A DNA stretch of 33,290 nucleotides from Candidatus Gastranaerophilales bacterium (GTDB lineage: Bacteria > Cyanobacteriota > Vampirovibrionia > Gastranaerophilales > Gastranaerophilaceae), in NCBI GenBank assembly GCA_944325165.1, contig CALUZF010000006.1, positions 1 to 33,290 of the forward strand, read 5' to 3'. Below the pieces are notes generated by a model that was not told the DNA's origin, did no database searches, and saw nothing but the letters and a program-made list of their open reading frames with translations. The first letter of the stretch is position 1; every line of letters starts with the position of its first letter. The position numbers were made by a program, and so were the translations under genes. This document shows, one piece after another, positions 15,290 through 23,815 of this stretch.

Positions 15290-18200
15290 ATGTTAATAAA
15301 TGCACCAAATATTACAAATAGAACAAAAATATTGCAAGATGAATATTTTAAGCTTTTAGAAAATGGGATTAAAGCTCAAGATATCCTTGTTTTGGTGCAA
15401 AATTCAAAAAAGAAAAAAGAATTTATTGATGCAATTAAACAAAAAAGCCCGCTTGGTTCTATCGGGAATTTAAAAATATATAGTTTTTCTGGGCTTATTT
15501 ATAATTATATTCTTGAAAATTGGGTTATAATTGAAAATTCCATTAAAAAAGGCGAAGCTAAGATTATTCCTAATATGTGCGGTCTTGAGGTTTCTCAAAA
15601 GATTTTAAAAGAAGTTATTCGTGAGGTTGATTTTAGCGGATATAATTCTAAAACAAGTCTTTTACATCAGTTATTTAGAAGAAATTCTTTGATTAATTTT
15701 AATAATTTATCTGATGAAGAAGTTAAAAAAAGAACAGAAATTTTATGCGAAAGTTATTCAAATGAAGCAAGGGAAGCTATTAATAAATATAAGCTAAAAT
15801 CCATTGAATTAAGGGCTTTTGATTATGTAAGGCAAGTTAATCTTTTTGAATTTTTATATAAAAAACAAGAAAATAAATTTAAATATGTTTTTTTAGATGA
15901 CGGCGATGAGATTACTCCTGCTTTATTTGCCTATTTAAATCATATAAAACCAACCGTAAAAGAATTTTATATAGGTTATGATATCCTTGGTTCATCAAGA
16001 TTAGGGTATTTAGGTGCAATAAACATTGATTTTGAAGCGTTTTTAGATACAAAAGCAAAAGAGCTTTTTGAAGAAAATGACAAAATAAAAAATGCAAAAA
16101 AAATTCTTGAAAATGTCAGAAATGATAAGGAAATTGAATTTTCAAACATTAAAACAAAATCATTTTTAAAAAGAAATGAAATGATTGAAGATAGTTTATC
16201 TAAGATTAAAAATCTTATTAATAATGGTGTAAAACCTAATGAAATAGCTATTATTACACCAAATTCTGATGACTTTTTAAAATTAATTTTAGAAAAATCG
16301 GGATTTAATTTTAATTTTTTAACTAAAAATGAGAAATTAAATCAAAATAAGCTGATAGGTTATATTTTAGAGCTTTTAAAAATAATTAACGATAAGGATA
16401 ATCAAGATATTTCACCTTATATTTTAAAAGGAATTTTTATTGAGCTTTTAAATTTAGATAAAAAACAAACTCTAAAAATAATTCAAGAATATAAACTTGA
16501 GCGAGATTTCAAAAATTCAAATATTTTTGATGTCATTAAAAATAAAGATATATCAGAATTTCAGAAGTTAATTGAAGTTTATGAAAAAATACGTTTTGAA
16601 AAATTATCAACTCAACTTTATGAAATAGTTTCAAATTTTGTTAAAATCGAGCGTGAAATTTCAAAAGATATAATTAAAATTAATCAGCTATTAAAGCAGA
16701 TTTATGATTTTGAAGAGGTTTTTGGGGATAATGTTTCAAATTTAGAGCTTATTGTGCAATTAGAAAACACTATAATTTCTGAAAATCCTTTGTCTGATGA
16801 TGAAATGGATGATAATTCGATTGTTGTTTCATCTGCTCAAAAAATAATTGATTATTCGTATAATGTAAAATATCAGTTTTTATTGGATGTAAATAGCGAA
16901 AATTGGCTAAAGCAAGATATAGGGCCTTTATATAACGCTTGGGTTATGCAAAAAAGCTGGAATAAAGATACTTTTGAGCTTGAAGATAATATTGAATTAA
17001 CAAAAGATAGAACTGCAAGAATTTTATATAAACTCTATCTTCTAGCAGATGAAATTTATTTATATTCAAGTGTTTATGATAGTTTAGGTCAAGAAAATTT
17101 AGGCGGTATTGATAAACATTATAAATATCAAAATTCAAGTGAAAAAAAAGAAGTAAAATCAATAATTCCAAGACCAGATCAGCAAGCTGTTTTAGATTAT
17201 AAAGGCGGTTTGATGTCAGTGAGCGCTACTGCAGGTTCTGGAAAAACCACAATTATGCTTCTTTTGGTGGATAAAATTTTATCGGGAGAAATCTTAGATA
17301 ATATCGAGCCAAAAAATATTTTTGTTTTAACTTTTATGGAGTCTGCTGCAAGAAATTTTAGAGAAAGAATAAAAGCAAAATATCCCGATTTATCTGAATT
17401 ACCAAATATATCTACAATTCATGGGCTTGCGCTTAGAATAATTAAGGATAATAACAACTATGCAAGATTAAATCTTGATTATGATTTTGAAATAGTGGAT
17501 GAAATTAAAAGAAACGCTATTTTAAATGAAATTGTTTATGCTTTAGGAATCGGCGCAGATAAATCAGAATTATATTCAAGCGCTATTTCTGCTTATAAAA
17601 ACGAGCTTGCAATTGATAATAATTATGTTTGTTCTAATCGCTTGTTTTTAAATGTTTATCAAGCTTACGAGCAAAAATTAAAAGAGCAAAATTTAATTGA
17701 TTATGACGATTTATTGCTCTATAGTTTAAGACTTTTAAGGGAAAACAAGGACATTTTAGAATATTATCAAAATATAGCAAAAATTATTATTGAGGATGAA
17801 GCGCAGGATTCAAGCTATATTCAGCAAAATTTAATAATGCTTTTAGGCGGAAAATATAAAAACATTATTCGCTGCGGAGATATAAATCAAGCAATAACAT
17901 CTACTTTTACAAATTCTGATGTAAAAGGTTTTAGAGAATTTATGAAAAATTCTTATAATGTTGAGATGGATAGATGTCAAAGATGTGCAACAGGGGTTTT
18001 GGATTGCGCTAATAGCGTTGTTGCTTGGGCAAAAGAAGAAAAAATTGATGCTTTTTCTAATCTTATAATGAAGCCTGTTGAGAATGTTAATATTGTTGAT
18101 AAAAATGCTGTTTCAAGCGAAGTTTTTGAAAATGAAATTGAAGAATCAAATGAAATTATAAATAAAATAAAAAATATATTTAAAAATGAAAAAGAAGCAA

Positions 18201-19066
18201 CAGTAGCAATACTTTTAAGGAGTAATTTTGTCATAAATAAATGGGCAAAATTATTAGAGGATAATTCCATAAAGACTTATAAAAATTCTGAAAGTCTTAT
18301 AAATAACCCTGTTTATAGAATTTGTCTTTTGATTTTGGAATTTATCTCAAATCCTTTTGAATTGAAAATTGTAAAAGAAATTGCTCGTGAATTATTTGAG
18401 CTTGGATATTATGATTTTAACGCTGTAAAATATGCTAATAGCCTAAATGAACCTATATTTTTAAGAGATGATTATGATGAGCAATTTTATTGGGATATGA
18501 CTTATTTTTTATTTAAAAATCATTATTCTGTTTATGATTTAGTTTATGAGATTGGTTCTTTTTATTTTTCATCGGGTGCAAATAAGGATAATATCTCGCT
18601 TGTAGCGACTATTGCTCAAAAAATTATGAATACTCAAAGAACTTTTGAAAATACAGTTTTAAGATTAAGAGAAATTCAATTCAAAAATAATTTTTCAAAT
18701 ATTAAATTTTTCCAAAATGATGATACGGCTCAAAAGCGCTCAAAAGTTCAGATTATGACATTACATAAATCAAAAGGGGATGAATTTGATTATGTATTTA
18801 TTCCTGAATTAACTAAAGAAAATCTTTGTTTTAATGTGGCTGATTATAAATTAAAAGAAAATTCTAAATTTATTCAAAAAATTAAAAAAGAGCCAAAAAC
18901 AGAGCTTGAATTAAAAGAAGAAATTGTAGAAGAAAATTATAGGTTGATTTATGTTGGAATTACAAGAGCTAAGAAAAAATTGTTTTTATCAACTGCAAAA
19001 AATTATAAATATTTTGGAAGAATAAAACCGATAGAAAAAAGCGAAATTTTTGAGGGCTTAAAATGA
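15290..19066 (+). CDS. Double UvrD/AddA-like helicase with a degenerate first helicase fold
   Basis: The protein is 1258 aa, with ATG 15290 preferred over an in-frame TTG at 15263. The second half is a complete SF1A helicase. Motifs are ATAGSGKT (646-653), TIHGLA, IIEDEAQD (Asp836), RCGDINQAI, TLHKSKGDEFDYVFIP and YVGITRAKKK (Arg1226). The first 620 residues look like a second helicase fold that has lost its motifs. The chain starts INAPNITNRTK where a Walker A would be, and YQFLLDVNSENW and DRTARILYKLYLLADEIYLYSS sit where motifs V and VI would be. This is how AddB and RecC relate to active helicases. I infer an AddB-like plus AddA-like fusion acting in DNA end processing. It overlaps the nuclease gene by 4 bases (ATGA). 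Confidence 0.8.
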   Translation: MLINAPNITNRTKILQDEYFKLLENGIKAQDILVLVQNSKKKKEFIDAIKQKSPLGSIGNLKIYSFSGLIYNYILENWVIIENSIKKGEAKIIPNMCGLEVSQKILKEVIREVDFSGYNSKTSLLHQLFRRNSLINFNNLSDEEVKKRTEILCESYSNEAREAINKYKLKSIELRAFDYVRQVNLFEFLYKKQENKFKYVFLDDGDEITPALFAYLNHIKPTVKEFYIGYDILGSSRLGYLGAINIDFEAFLDTKAKELFEENDKIKNAKKILENVRNDKEIEFSNIKTKSFLKRNEMIEDSLSKIKNLINNGVKPNEIAIITPNSDDFLKLILEKSGFNFNFLTKNEKLNQNKLIGYILELLKIINDKDNQDISPYILKGIFIELLNLDKKQTLKIIQEYKLERDFKNSNIFDVIKNKDISEFQKLIEVYEKIRFEKLSTQLYEIVSNFVKIEREISKDIIKINQLLKQIYDFEEVFGDNVSNLELIVQLENTIISENPLSDDEMDDNSIVVSSAQKIIDYSYNVKYQFLLDVNSENWLKQDIGPLYNAWVMQKSWNKDTFELEDNIELTKDRTARILYKLYLLADEIYLYSSVYDSLGQENLGGIDKHYKYQNSSEKKEVKSIIPRPDQQAVLDYKGGLMSVSATAGSGKTTIMLLLVDKILSGEILDNIEPKNIFVLTFMESAARNFRERIKAKYPDLSELPNISTIHGLALRIIKDNNNYARLNLDYDFEIVDEIKRNAILNEIVYALGIGADKSELYSSAISAYKNELAIDNNYVCSNRLFLNVYQAYEQKLKEQNLIDYDDLLLYSLRLLRENKDILEYYQNIAKIIIEDEAQDSSYIQQNLIMLLGGKYKNIIRCGDINQAITSTFTNSDVKGFREFMKNSYNVEMDRCQRCATGVLDCANSVVAWAKEEKIDAFSNLIMKPVENVNIVDKNAVSSEVFENEIEESNEIINKIKNIFKNEKEATVAILLRSNFVINKWAKLLEDNSIKTYKNSESLINNPVYRICLLILEFISNPFELKIVKEIARELFELGYYDFNAVKYANSLNEPIFLRDDYDEQFYWDMTYFLFKNHYSVYDLVYEIGSFYFSSGANKDNISLVATIAQKIMNTQRTFENTVLRLREIQFKNNFSNIKFFQNDDTAQKRSKVQIMTLHKSKGDEFDYVFIPELTKENLCFNVADYKLKENSKFIQKIKKEPKTELELKEEIVEENYRLIYVGITRAKKKLFLSTAKNYKYFGRIKPIEKSEIFEGLK

Positions 19067-19650
19067 AAAAATTTGATACATTCAGCGCACATTCTCTAAA
19101 AATTTTAGAAAAAAACTTAGATGAATTTAAAGATAAATTTATCTATAATCTTTCATTATATAAAAAGGATAATAGAGCGGTTTTAGGGCAAAAATTTCAC
19201 GCTTTAATTTGCTATTATATTAATAATTTTAATGTTGATAAAATGATTAATTCTCTAGATGAAAAAGAAAAAATTGTTTGGCAAAATTTAGAAAAAATTT
19301 TAAAAGATGAAAGAAAATATTTTATTTTTACAGAATATCCCTTTTTAATTAAAGAAGATTTAGATGGCTGGAATTATTATCTAACAGGCAGGTTTGATGC
19401 TATTTATAAGAAAGATGTTTTTTATATAATTTATGATTGGAAAACATTGAATTTGCCAAAAAACCCTTCTTATGACCTTCAAAGCGTTGTTTATTTATAT
19501 TGTGCAAGCAAAATTTTTAATACAAAAAACATAAAAATGCGCTATTTATCTTTAGAAAAGCTTGATATAGTTGAGATTGATTATCTAAATGATGAAAAAT
19601 ATAAAGAAAGAATTGAAAAAATAATACAAAAATTATTTCAAGATGATTAA
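19063..19650 (+). CDS. Stand-alone PD-(D/E)XK nuclease of the RecB/AddA type
   Basis: A 195-aa nuclease matching the C-terminal nuclease domain of RecB, AddA and Cas4-type proteins. The motifs are in family order: LGQKFHALI (His46), GRFDAIY (Asp112), IIYDWKT (Asp125 and Lys127) and LQSVVYLY (Gln140, Tyr144). There is no helicase part and no four-Cys iron-sulfur cluster, so it differs from AddB and Cas4. The 4-base ATGA overlap with the double helicase implies coupled translation and probably one complex. Its 3' end overlaps the convergent rsmG gene by 18 bases. Confidence 0.82.
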   Translation: MKKFDTFSAHSLKILEKNLDEFKDKFIYNLSLYKKDNRAVLGQKFHALICYYINNFNVDKMINSLDEKEKIVWQNLEKILKDERKYFIFTEYPFLIKEDLDGWNYYLTGRFDAIYKKDVFYIIYDWKTLNLPKNPSYDLQSVVYLYCASKIFNTKNIKMRYLSLEKLDIVEIDYLNDEKYKERIEKIIQKLFQDD

Positions 19651-20265
19651 ATTTCTTTCATAATTTTCTTCTAAAGGCAATTTATAGGGTATAATCTCAA
19701 AATTTGCGTTTTTATATTTTTTCTTGAAATTTTTAATTTCTTCATCGGATAATTTTGCTTTATAGATTAAAAAATCGCCATCTTTAGCTAAATGTTTTTT
19801 AGATAGCTCATATACATCAAGCATTTTTCCGACTGCTCTTGAAACAATTAAATCAACTTCAAGATTTTTAATATCTTCAATTCTATTGTATTCAATTATA
19901 AGGTTATTTAAGGATAATTTTTCTTTTATTTCTTTTATAAAATTTATTTTTTTAATTCTTGAATCGTTAGCTATTATTTTAATATCAGAAAAACAAATCG
20001 CTAAAATGACACTTGGAAAACCGCCGCCTGTGCCAACATCAAGAATTTTTTTATGATTTTTAAATTTATTCCATTTTAAAATAGCTAAAGAATCAAAGAC
20101 ATGTTTTTCAAATAAAACCTCGATATCTCCTCTGCTCATAAGGTTTGTATGGGAATTATATTCTTTAAAATATTTTTCCCATAAGTTTAATTTTTGGATT
20201 GTTTCATTATCCAAAGTGAAATTAAATTCTTTTTTTAAAATGTCAGTTTGTTTAGATGTTATCAT
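19633..20265 (-). CDS. rsmG: 16S rRNA (guanine-527-N7)-methyltransferase RsmG
   Basis: RsmG methylates G527 of 16S rRNA using SAM. The 210-aa chain has NSHTNLMSR near the N-terminus, LDVGTGGGFP (residues 75-84) as the SAM-binding loop, ANDSRIKKINFI for the second strand, and VSRAVGKM, the RsmG-specific RA motif. It starts at ATG 20265 inside the last codons of the upstream ATPase-TPR gene (14-base overlap), with no clear ribosome-binding site. Translation is therefore probably coupled to that gene. Length is typical of the family. Confidence 0.95.
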   Translation of the reverse strand: MITSKQTDILKKEFNFTLDNETIQKLNLWEKYFKEYNSHTNLMSRGDIEVLFEKHVFDSLAILKWNKFKNHKKILDVGTGGGFPSVILAICFSDIKIIANDSRIKKINFIKEIKEKLSLNNLIIEYNRIEDIKNLEVDLIVSRAVGKMLDVYELSKKHLAKDGDFLIYKAKLSDEEIKNFKKKYKNANFEIIPYKLPLEENYERNLIILK

Positions 20266-22576
20266 ATTTTTGAGAAATTAAATTGAATGATATATCATCG
20301 AGTCTTATTTTTATGTCGTTAATTCTGGAATTAACTCTTAAAATATTCTCATTATCTTGAATTTTTTGCAATATAGTTTTTGCATTATAGAAATTAACGA
20401 GCGCTTTTTCATCTTCCCCTCTATCATAGAAAAATTCACCCATTTCAAAATGTACAAGTGCTTCTTTAAAAGTATCATTTAATTTTTTAGCGCTGTTTAG
20501 AGCTTGTTTATAATAGCCGATAGCGCTTGTTTCATCAAATCTTTGATATAATTTAGCTAATTCTTTTTGAGAAAAATACATATTTTCCCAATCATCCACT
20601 TCGCCATCATAAATTAGAGCAAGTTTTAGATAATCAATTGCATCTTTTAATCTTCCTTGTTCGTTATAAATTGAGGCTAAATTTGTTAAAGATACAGAAT
20701 AATATTTGTTTTCTTTTCGCTCTGAGCTTGTTTGATAATTTTTTTGATAGTATTTTATAGCATTTTCATAGTCTTGATGTTCATCATATAAAACAGCAAG
20801 CCTGTAATAACATTTGCAAACAAGATTTTTATCTTTTCCTAAAGATAGCTTTAGCGCATTATTATAGCATTTTATTGCTTCCTCTAAATTGGAATTTGCC
20901 TCTTCAATTTCACCTAATTCTATATTTGCTTTTGCAATATAGTGTATTGAATTTGTCTTATTTTCAATTATTTCTTTAAATTTTTCCTTAGCTTCATCTA
21001 TTTTAAATGTATTTTTTTCTAATTGTGCAATTAAAAATTCTATCTCGCAAACCCTTGTGTCTTTTTGTTCTTTGGCTAATTCAAGGGCTTTTTGGAAATA
21101 TTCCATAGCAAGCGAGCTTCTATTTAAAGCTTCATTATTTTTAGCAATTAAAATTAAAATTTCAATTTGAAATTCATTTTCATAATCTGCTTCTTGGGCT
21201 CTTTTTAATTCATCCAGAGCATCTTGGTATTGATAATTTTTGGCAAAATCTCTTGATGAATTGATTAAATCTATTATAAATCTTTTATTTCTTTCTCTTT
21301 CTTTTTGGTTTTGCTGTAGCTGAGTTTTATCAAATTTTTCAATTTTTGTTTGCTCTTTGATTAAAAAATCTCTTCTTTCTTTAATTTTATTGAGCTTTTC
21401 AGAAAGTTTTGTTTTTTGTATTGTTTTTTCATCTTGCCAAGGCGATGTTGCAATCCCAAGATACGAAAAAGCGTGGTTTTTTTCATTCGGATTAATAGAG
21501 GGTATTTTTATTTTAAAATTTTCTATTTCTTTTCTGATAGCTTCTCTTGAAAGCCTTAAAAGTCTGTCTTTTGGGCTTTTTGTTAATTCGTTTTCATAAA
21601 TTTCAACTAAATTTTTGTAATAAGTTACTTTTTCTTGAATGGAAAAAGTTTTTGTTATGTATTGTCTAAAATAGTCTTTTACATAGTATTCATCTTTAAA
21701 TCTGTTAACTAAGAAATTTTTTGATAAATATTCTATATGAGAAATATTTCCTAGTTTATATCTATTCAAAAAATCGACGCTGACAGGGTGTGATATGGCG
21801 GATAGTGTTTTTAATAAATTTTTATAAATCGCAGGAACTAACGAAGTAAATTTTGTTACTATAAATTCTTCATAAGATAGGTACGAGCCAAGGTTTTTGC
21901 GCTCAAATTCGCTTATTAAATCGGCTATTGTCGTATTTGTGGTTGTACAATATTTTACGCTCATTTTGAGGAATAATTCTAATCCTTGGGTTATTTCATA
22001 AAATTTTTCTTTAATATCAAGGCTCATAGGCTCTGTTAAAATTGAGAGCTTGGATTTGAAATCTTCCTTATTTATTTCATTAATTTCTAGATTTTTTGTT
22101 CTTATTTTTTTAAATCTGAATAAGTTTTTTTCGCGGTTTCTTGTAACGATTATAATTTTTACATTTGTATAACTTGCAAGATGAGATAGAAAATCAACTA
22201 TTTCAACATTTGAATCTACTTTTTCAAAATTTTCAACAATGATAATACAATTTTCATCAATTGTTTTAAAATAATGGCTTACTTTTTCTTTAAAATTATC
22301 GCTTGCAAATTTTTTTAATGAAATTTTTTGTAAAATTGAAAAATTTCTTAATGAATCGTAAAAATTTAAAAGGAAATCATCAATAACAGTATTTTCAAAA
22401 CAGAAATGCTGGAAAACAAGGTTATTTTCTTCTAATTCGGGTATTATTTTTTCTATTGTTTCGCTTTTTGCACTACCTCTTTGACCACTCATGAAGAGTA
22501 GGTCAAAAGTAGATATGGCAAAATTTCTTATTTCGTTTATAATAGAATTATTAAATTGAAAAAAACCTTGTGTCAT
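20252..22576 (-). CDS. P-loop (STAND-like) ATPase with C-terminal TPR repeats
   Basis: The protein is 774 aa with unknown role. Residues 20 to about 330 look like a STAND-type NTPase. The P-loop is GQRGSAKS (31-38), where Ala replaces the usual Gly before the Lys. A Walker B-like CIIIVENFE (110-118) follows, and IIIVTRNRE (141-149) is a sensor-1 strand. A winged-helix-like region (ISHPVSVDFL ... LVNRF) comes next. Residues about 375-430 are a charged helix or coiled coil, and about 435-770 contain roughly seven TPR units (for example AIKYYQKNYQ, AIDYLKLALIY, ALVNFYNAKTI). This is the layout of signal-sensing STAND proteins: regulators, chaperone-like switches or defence proteins. It is probably transcribed from a leaderless promoter and continues into rsmG. 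Confidence 0.75.
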   Translation of the reverse strand: MTQGFFQFNNSIINEIRNFAISTFDLLFMSGQRGSAKSETIEKIIPELEENNLVFQHFCFENTVIDDFLLNFYDSLRNFSILQKISLKKFASDNFKEKVSHYFKTIDENCIIIVENFEKVDSNVEIVDFLSHLASYTNVKIIIVTRNREKNLFRFKKIRTKNLEINEINKEDFKSKLSILTEPMSLDIKEKFYEITQGLELFLKMSVKYCTTTNTTIADLISEFERKNLGSYLSYEEFIVTKFTSLVPAIYKNLLKTLSAISHPVSVDFLNRYKLGNISHIEYLSKNFLVNRFKDEYYVKDYFRQYITKTFSIQEKVTYYKNLVEIYENELTKSPKDRLLRLSREAIRKEIENFKIKIPSINPNEKNHAFSYLGIATSPWQDEKTIQKTKLSEKLNKIKERRDFLIKEQTKIEKFDKTQLQQNQKERERNKRFIIDLINSSRDFAKNYQYQDALDELKRAQEADYENEFQIEILILIAKNNEALNRSSLAMEYFQKALELAKEQKDTRVCEIEFLIAQLEKNTFKIDEAKEKFKEIIENKTNSIHYIAKANIELGEIEEANSNLEEAIKCYNNALKLSLGKDKNLVCKCYYRLAVLYDEHQDYENAIKYYQKNYQTSSERKENKYYSVSLTNLASIYNEQGRLKDAIDYLKLALIYDGEVDDWENMYFSQKELAKLYQRFDETSAIGYYKQALNSAKKLNDTFKEALVHFEMGEFFYDRGEDEKALVNFYNAKTILQKIQDNENILRVNSRINDIKIRLDDISFNLISQKYDNI

Positions 22577-22582
22577 AATAAT

Positions 22583-22611
22583 ATTTTAAAAATTTTTAAT
22601 ATTATTTGCAA
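22583..22611 (-). promoter_or_regulatory. Promoter of the ATPase-TPR gene (probable leaderless start)
   Basis: On the minus strand TTGCAA (22606-22611) and TAAAAT (22583-22588) are 17 bases apart. The -10 ends 6 bases before the ATG at 22576 and no Shine-Dalgarno is present. Confidence 0.5.
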
Positions 22612-22662
22612 CAGGTAAATATTCGTTAACGGTGTTGAATTTAATAATTGTTGTAATCCTTT

Positions 22663-22756
22663 AGTTGCCATTAGGTGTAGGTTTTACGTTATTAATAAAT
22701 GTTAAGAATATTTCGAGAAAAAAGGCAACTTTTCAAATTTACAGGTGTTATACAAT
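22663..22756 (+). promoter_or_regulatory. Upstream region of the glucan operon: inverted repeat and possible -10
   Basis: The divergent spacer 22577-22780 holds a perfect 7-base inverted repeat, AGTTGCC (22663-22669) and GGCAACT (22724-22730), with 54 bases between. A possible -10 TACAAT at 22751-22756 lies upstream of the ATG at 22781, but its -35 is poor. The second repeat arm ends next to the expected -35 position, so the repeat could be a pair of regulator half-sites. This is suggestive only. Confidence 0.25.
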
Positions 22757-22780
22757 TGTGTTTATTATTTTGGGGTATTT

Positions 22781-23815
22781 ATGCAACCGGTAACTAGTGT
22801 AAATGTAGAAAATCTTCCAAATGTAGGATATCTTGTTTCAGACAAGGAAAAGAAAGAAAAATTTTTTAAAAACGAATCGCATATTTATAAACAAGGACCT
22901 TTGGAAGGGGTAAAAGTAGGTGCTCATAAGCTTTATAATGATGTTTTAACATATTATCCCAAAGGCTTTGCGGGTTCAAAAAACAGTGATTTTTATGAAT
23001 ATTTATCTTTAGGTATGGTGCCAAATATAATTGGCAGTTTGATGTTGATGGCTTCATACGGACTTGTAAATTATAAGTTTAGTGCTGATGATGCAAGATT
23101 TGCAAATATTAGTTTTAAACAAGCCGCATCAGGCGTTGTGCTATATGCGCTTGGCAAATGGGCATTTCAAAAATTTGCAAGAACAGTAATTAATAAATTT
23201 ACAGATGTAAATATCGATTTATTCTATAAAAAACAAGTAATTGAATTGCCTGAATTGGGTCAAGAAAAAGGACTTGTTAGAACACAGTATCCTAAAGTAT
23301 ATGATTCTGTTCAATTCTATCGTAGCGATTTATTAACAAAAGACGGTGAATTAAATCATAATAATGCTTATTATCACGATGATAAAATTGTAAGAAAAGT
23401 AGGATATAAAGATAAAAAGAACGCATCTAACCAAATGGCAAGCGAAAAGATTAGAGGCGTAAAAGCAAGAACAACAGCTCTTGAAAATATCGGAAAATAT
23501 GTGTTAGCAGCGACAGGTGTTGCTCTTGGTTCTCAAAATGCTTTTGGAAAAATCGATTTAAAATCCCCAAGAACTATAGTAAATGCATTTAAGGAAGGTG
23601 CAGTTGAGCTTTGGAAAGGCAGAGATATAGATGTTAAAACTACAGGCATCGGCAAAATAATGAAATCTTTGTATAAACACTCTGGCAAAGGTTTAGTTAT
23701 AGCATCTGCAGTTATGGCATTTTTGACTTGCTTAATTCCTATCTTAGCTTTCAAACATAAACCTGATTTTATGAAGGATAAGGTTGATACAAAGAAAGAA
23801 TATGAGGTGTGCTAA
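22781..23815 (+). CDS. Lineage-specific membrane protein A of the glucan operon (344 aa)
   Basis: I do not recognise a named family. ATG 22781 follows a GGGG ribosome-binding site; the frame is open back to a GTG at 22745, but that extension is Cys/Tyr-rich and unsupported. The N-terminal 75 residues are hydrophilic. A membrane hairpin (about 77-97 and 113-128) follows, then a soluble region with YPKVYDSVQFY. TTALENIGKYVLAATGVALG (231-250) contains a further hydrophobic stretch, and a C-terminal helix (304-324) precedes a charged tail. No signal peptide is seen. The layout matches the downstream protein B, with which it shares several short motifs. The stop overlaps the next start (TAATG), so the two should be made together. 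Confidence 0.75.
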   Translation: MQPVTSVNVENLPNVGYLVSDKEKKEKFFKNESHIYKQGPLEGVKVGAHKLYNDVLTYYPKGFAGSKNSDFYEYLSLGMVPNIIGSLMLMASYGLVNYKFSADDARFANISFKQAASGVVLYALGKWAFQKFARTVINKFTDVNIDLFYKKQVIELPELGQEKGLVRTQYPKVYDSVQFYRSDLLTKDGELNHNNAYYHDDKIVRKVGYKDKKNASNQMASEKIRGVKARTTALENIGKYVLAATGVALGSQNAFGKIDLKSPRTIVNAFKEGAVELWKGRDIDVKTTGIGKIMKSLYKHSGKGLVIASAVMAFLTCLIPILAFKHKPDFMKDKVDTKKEYEVC

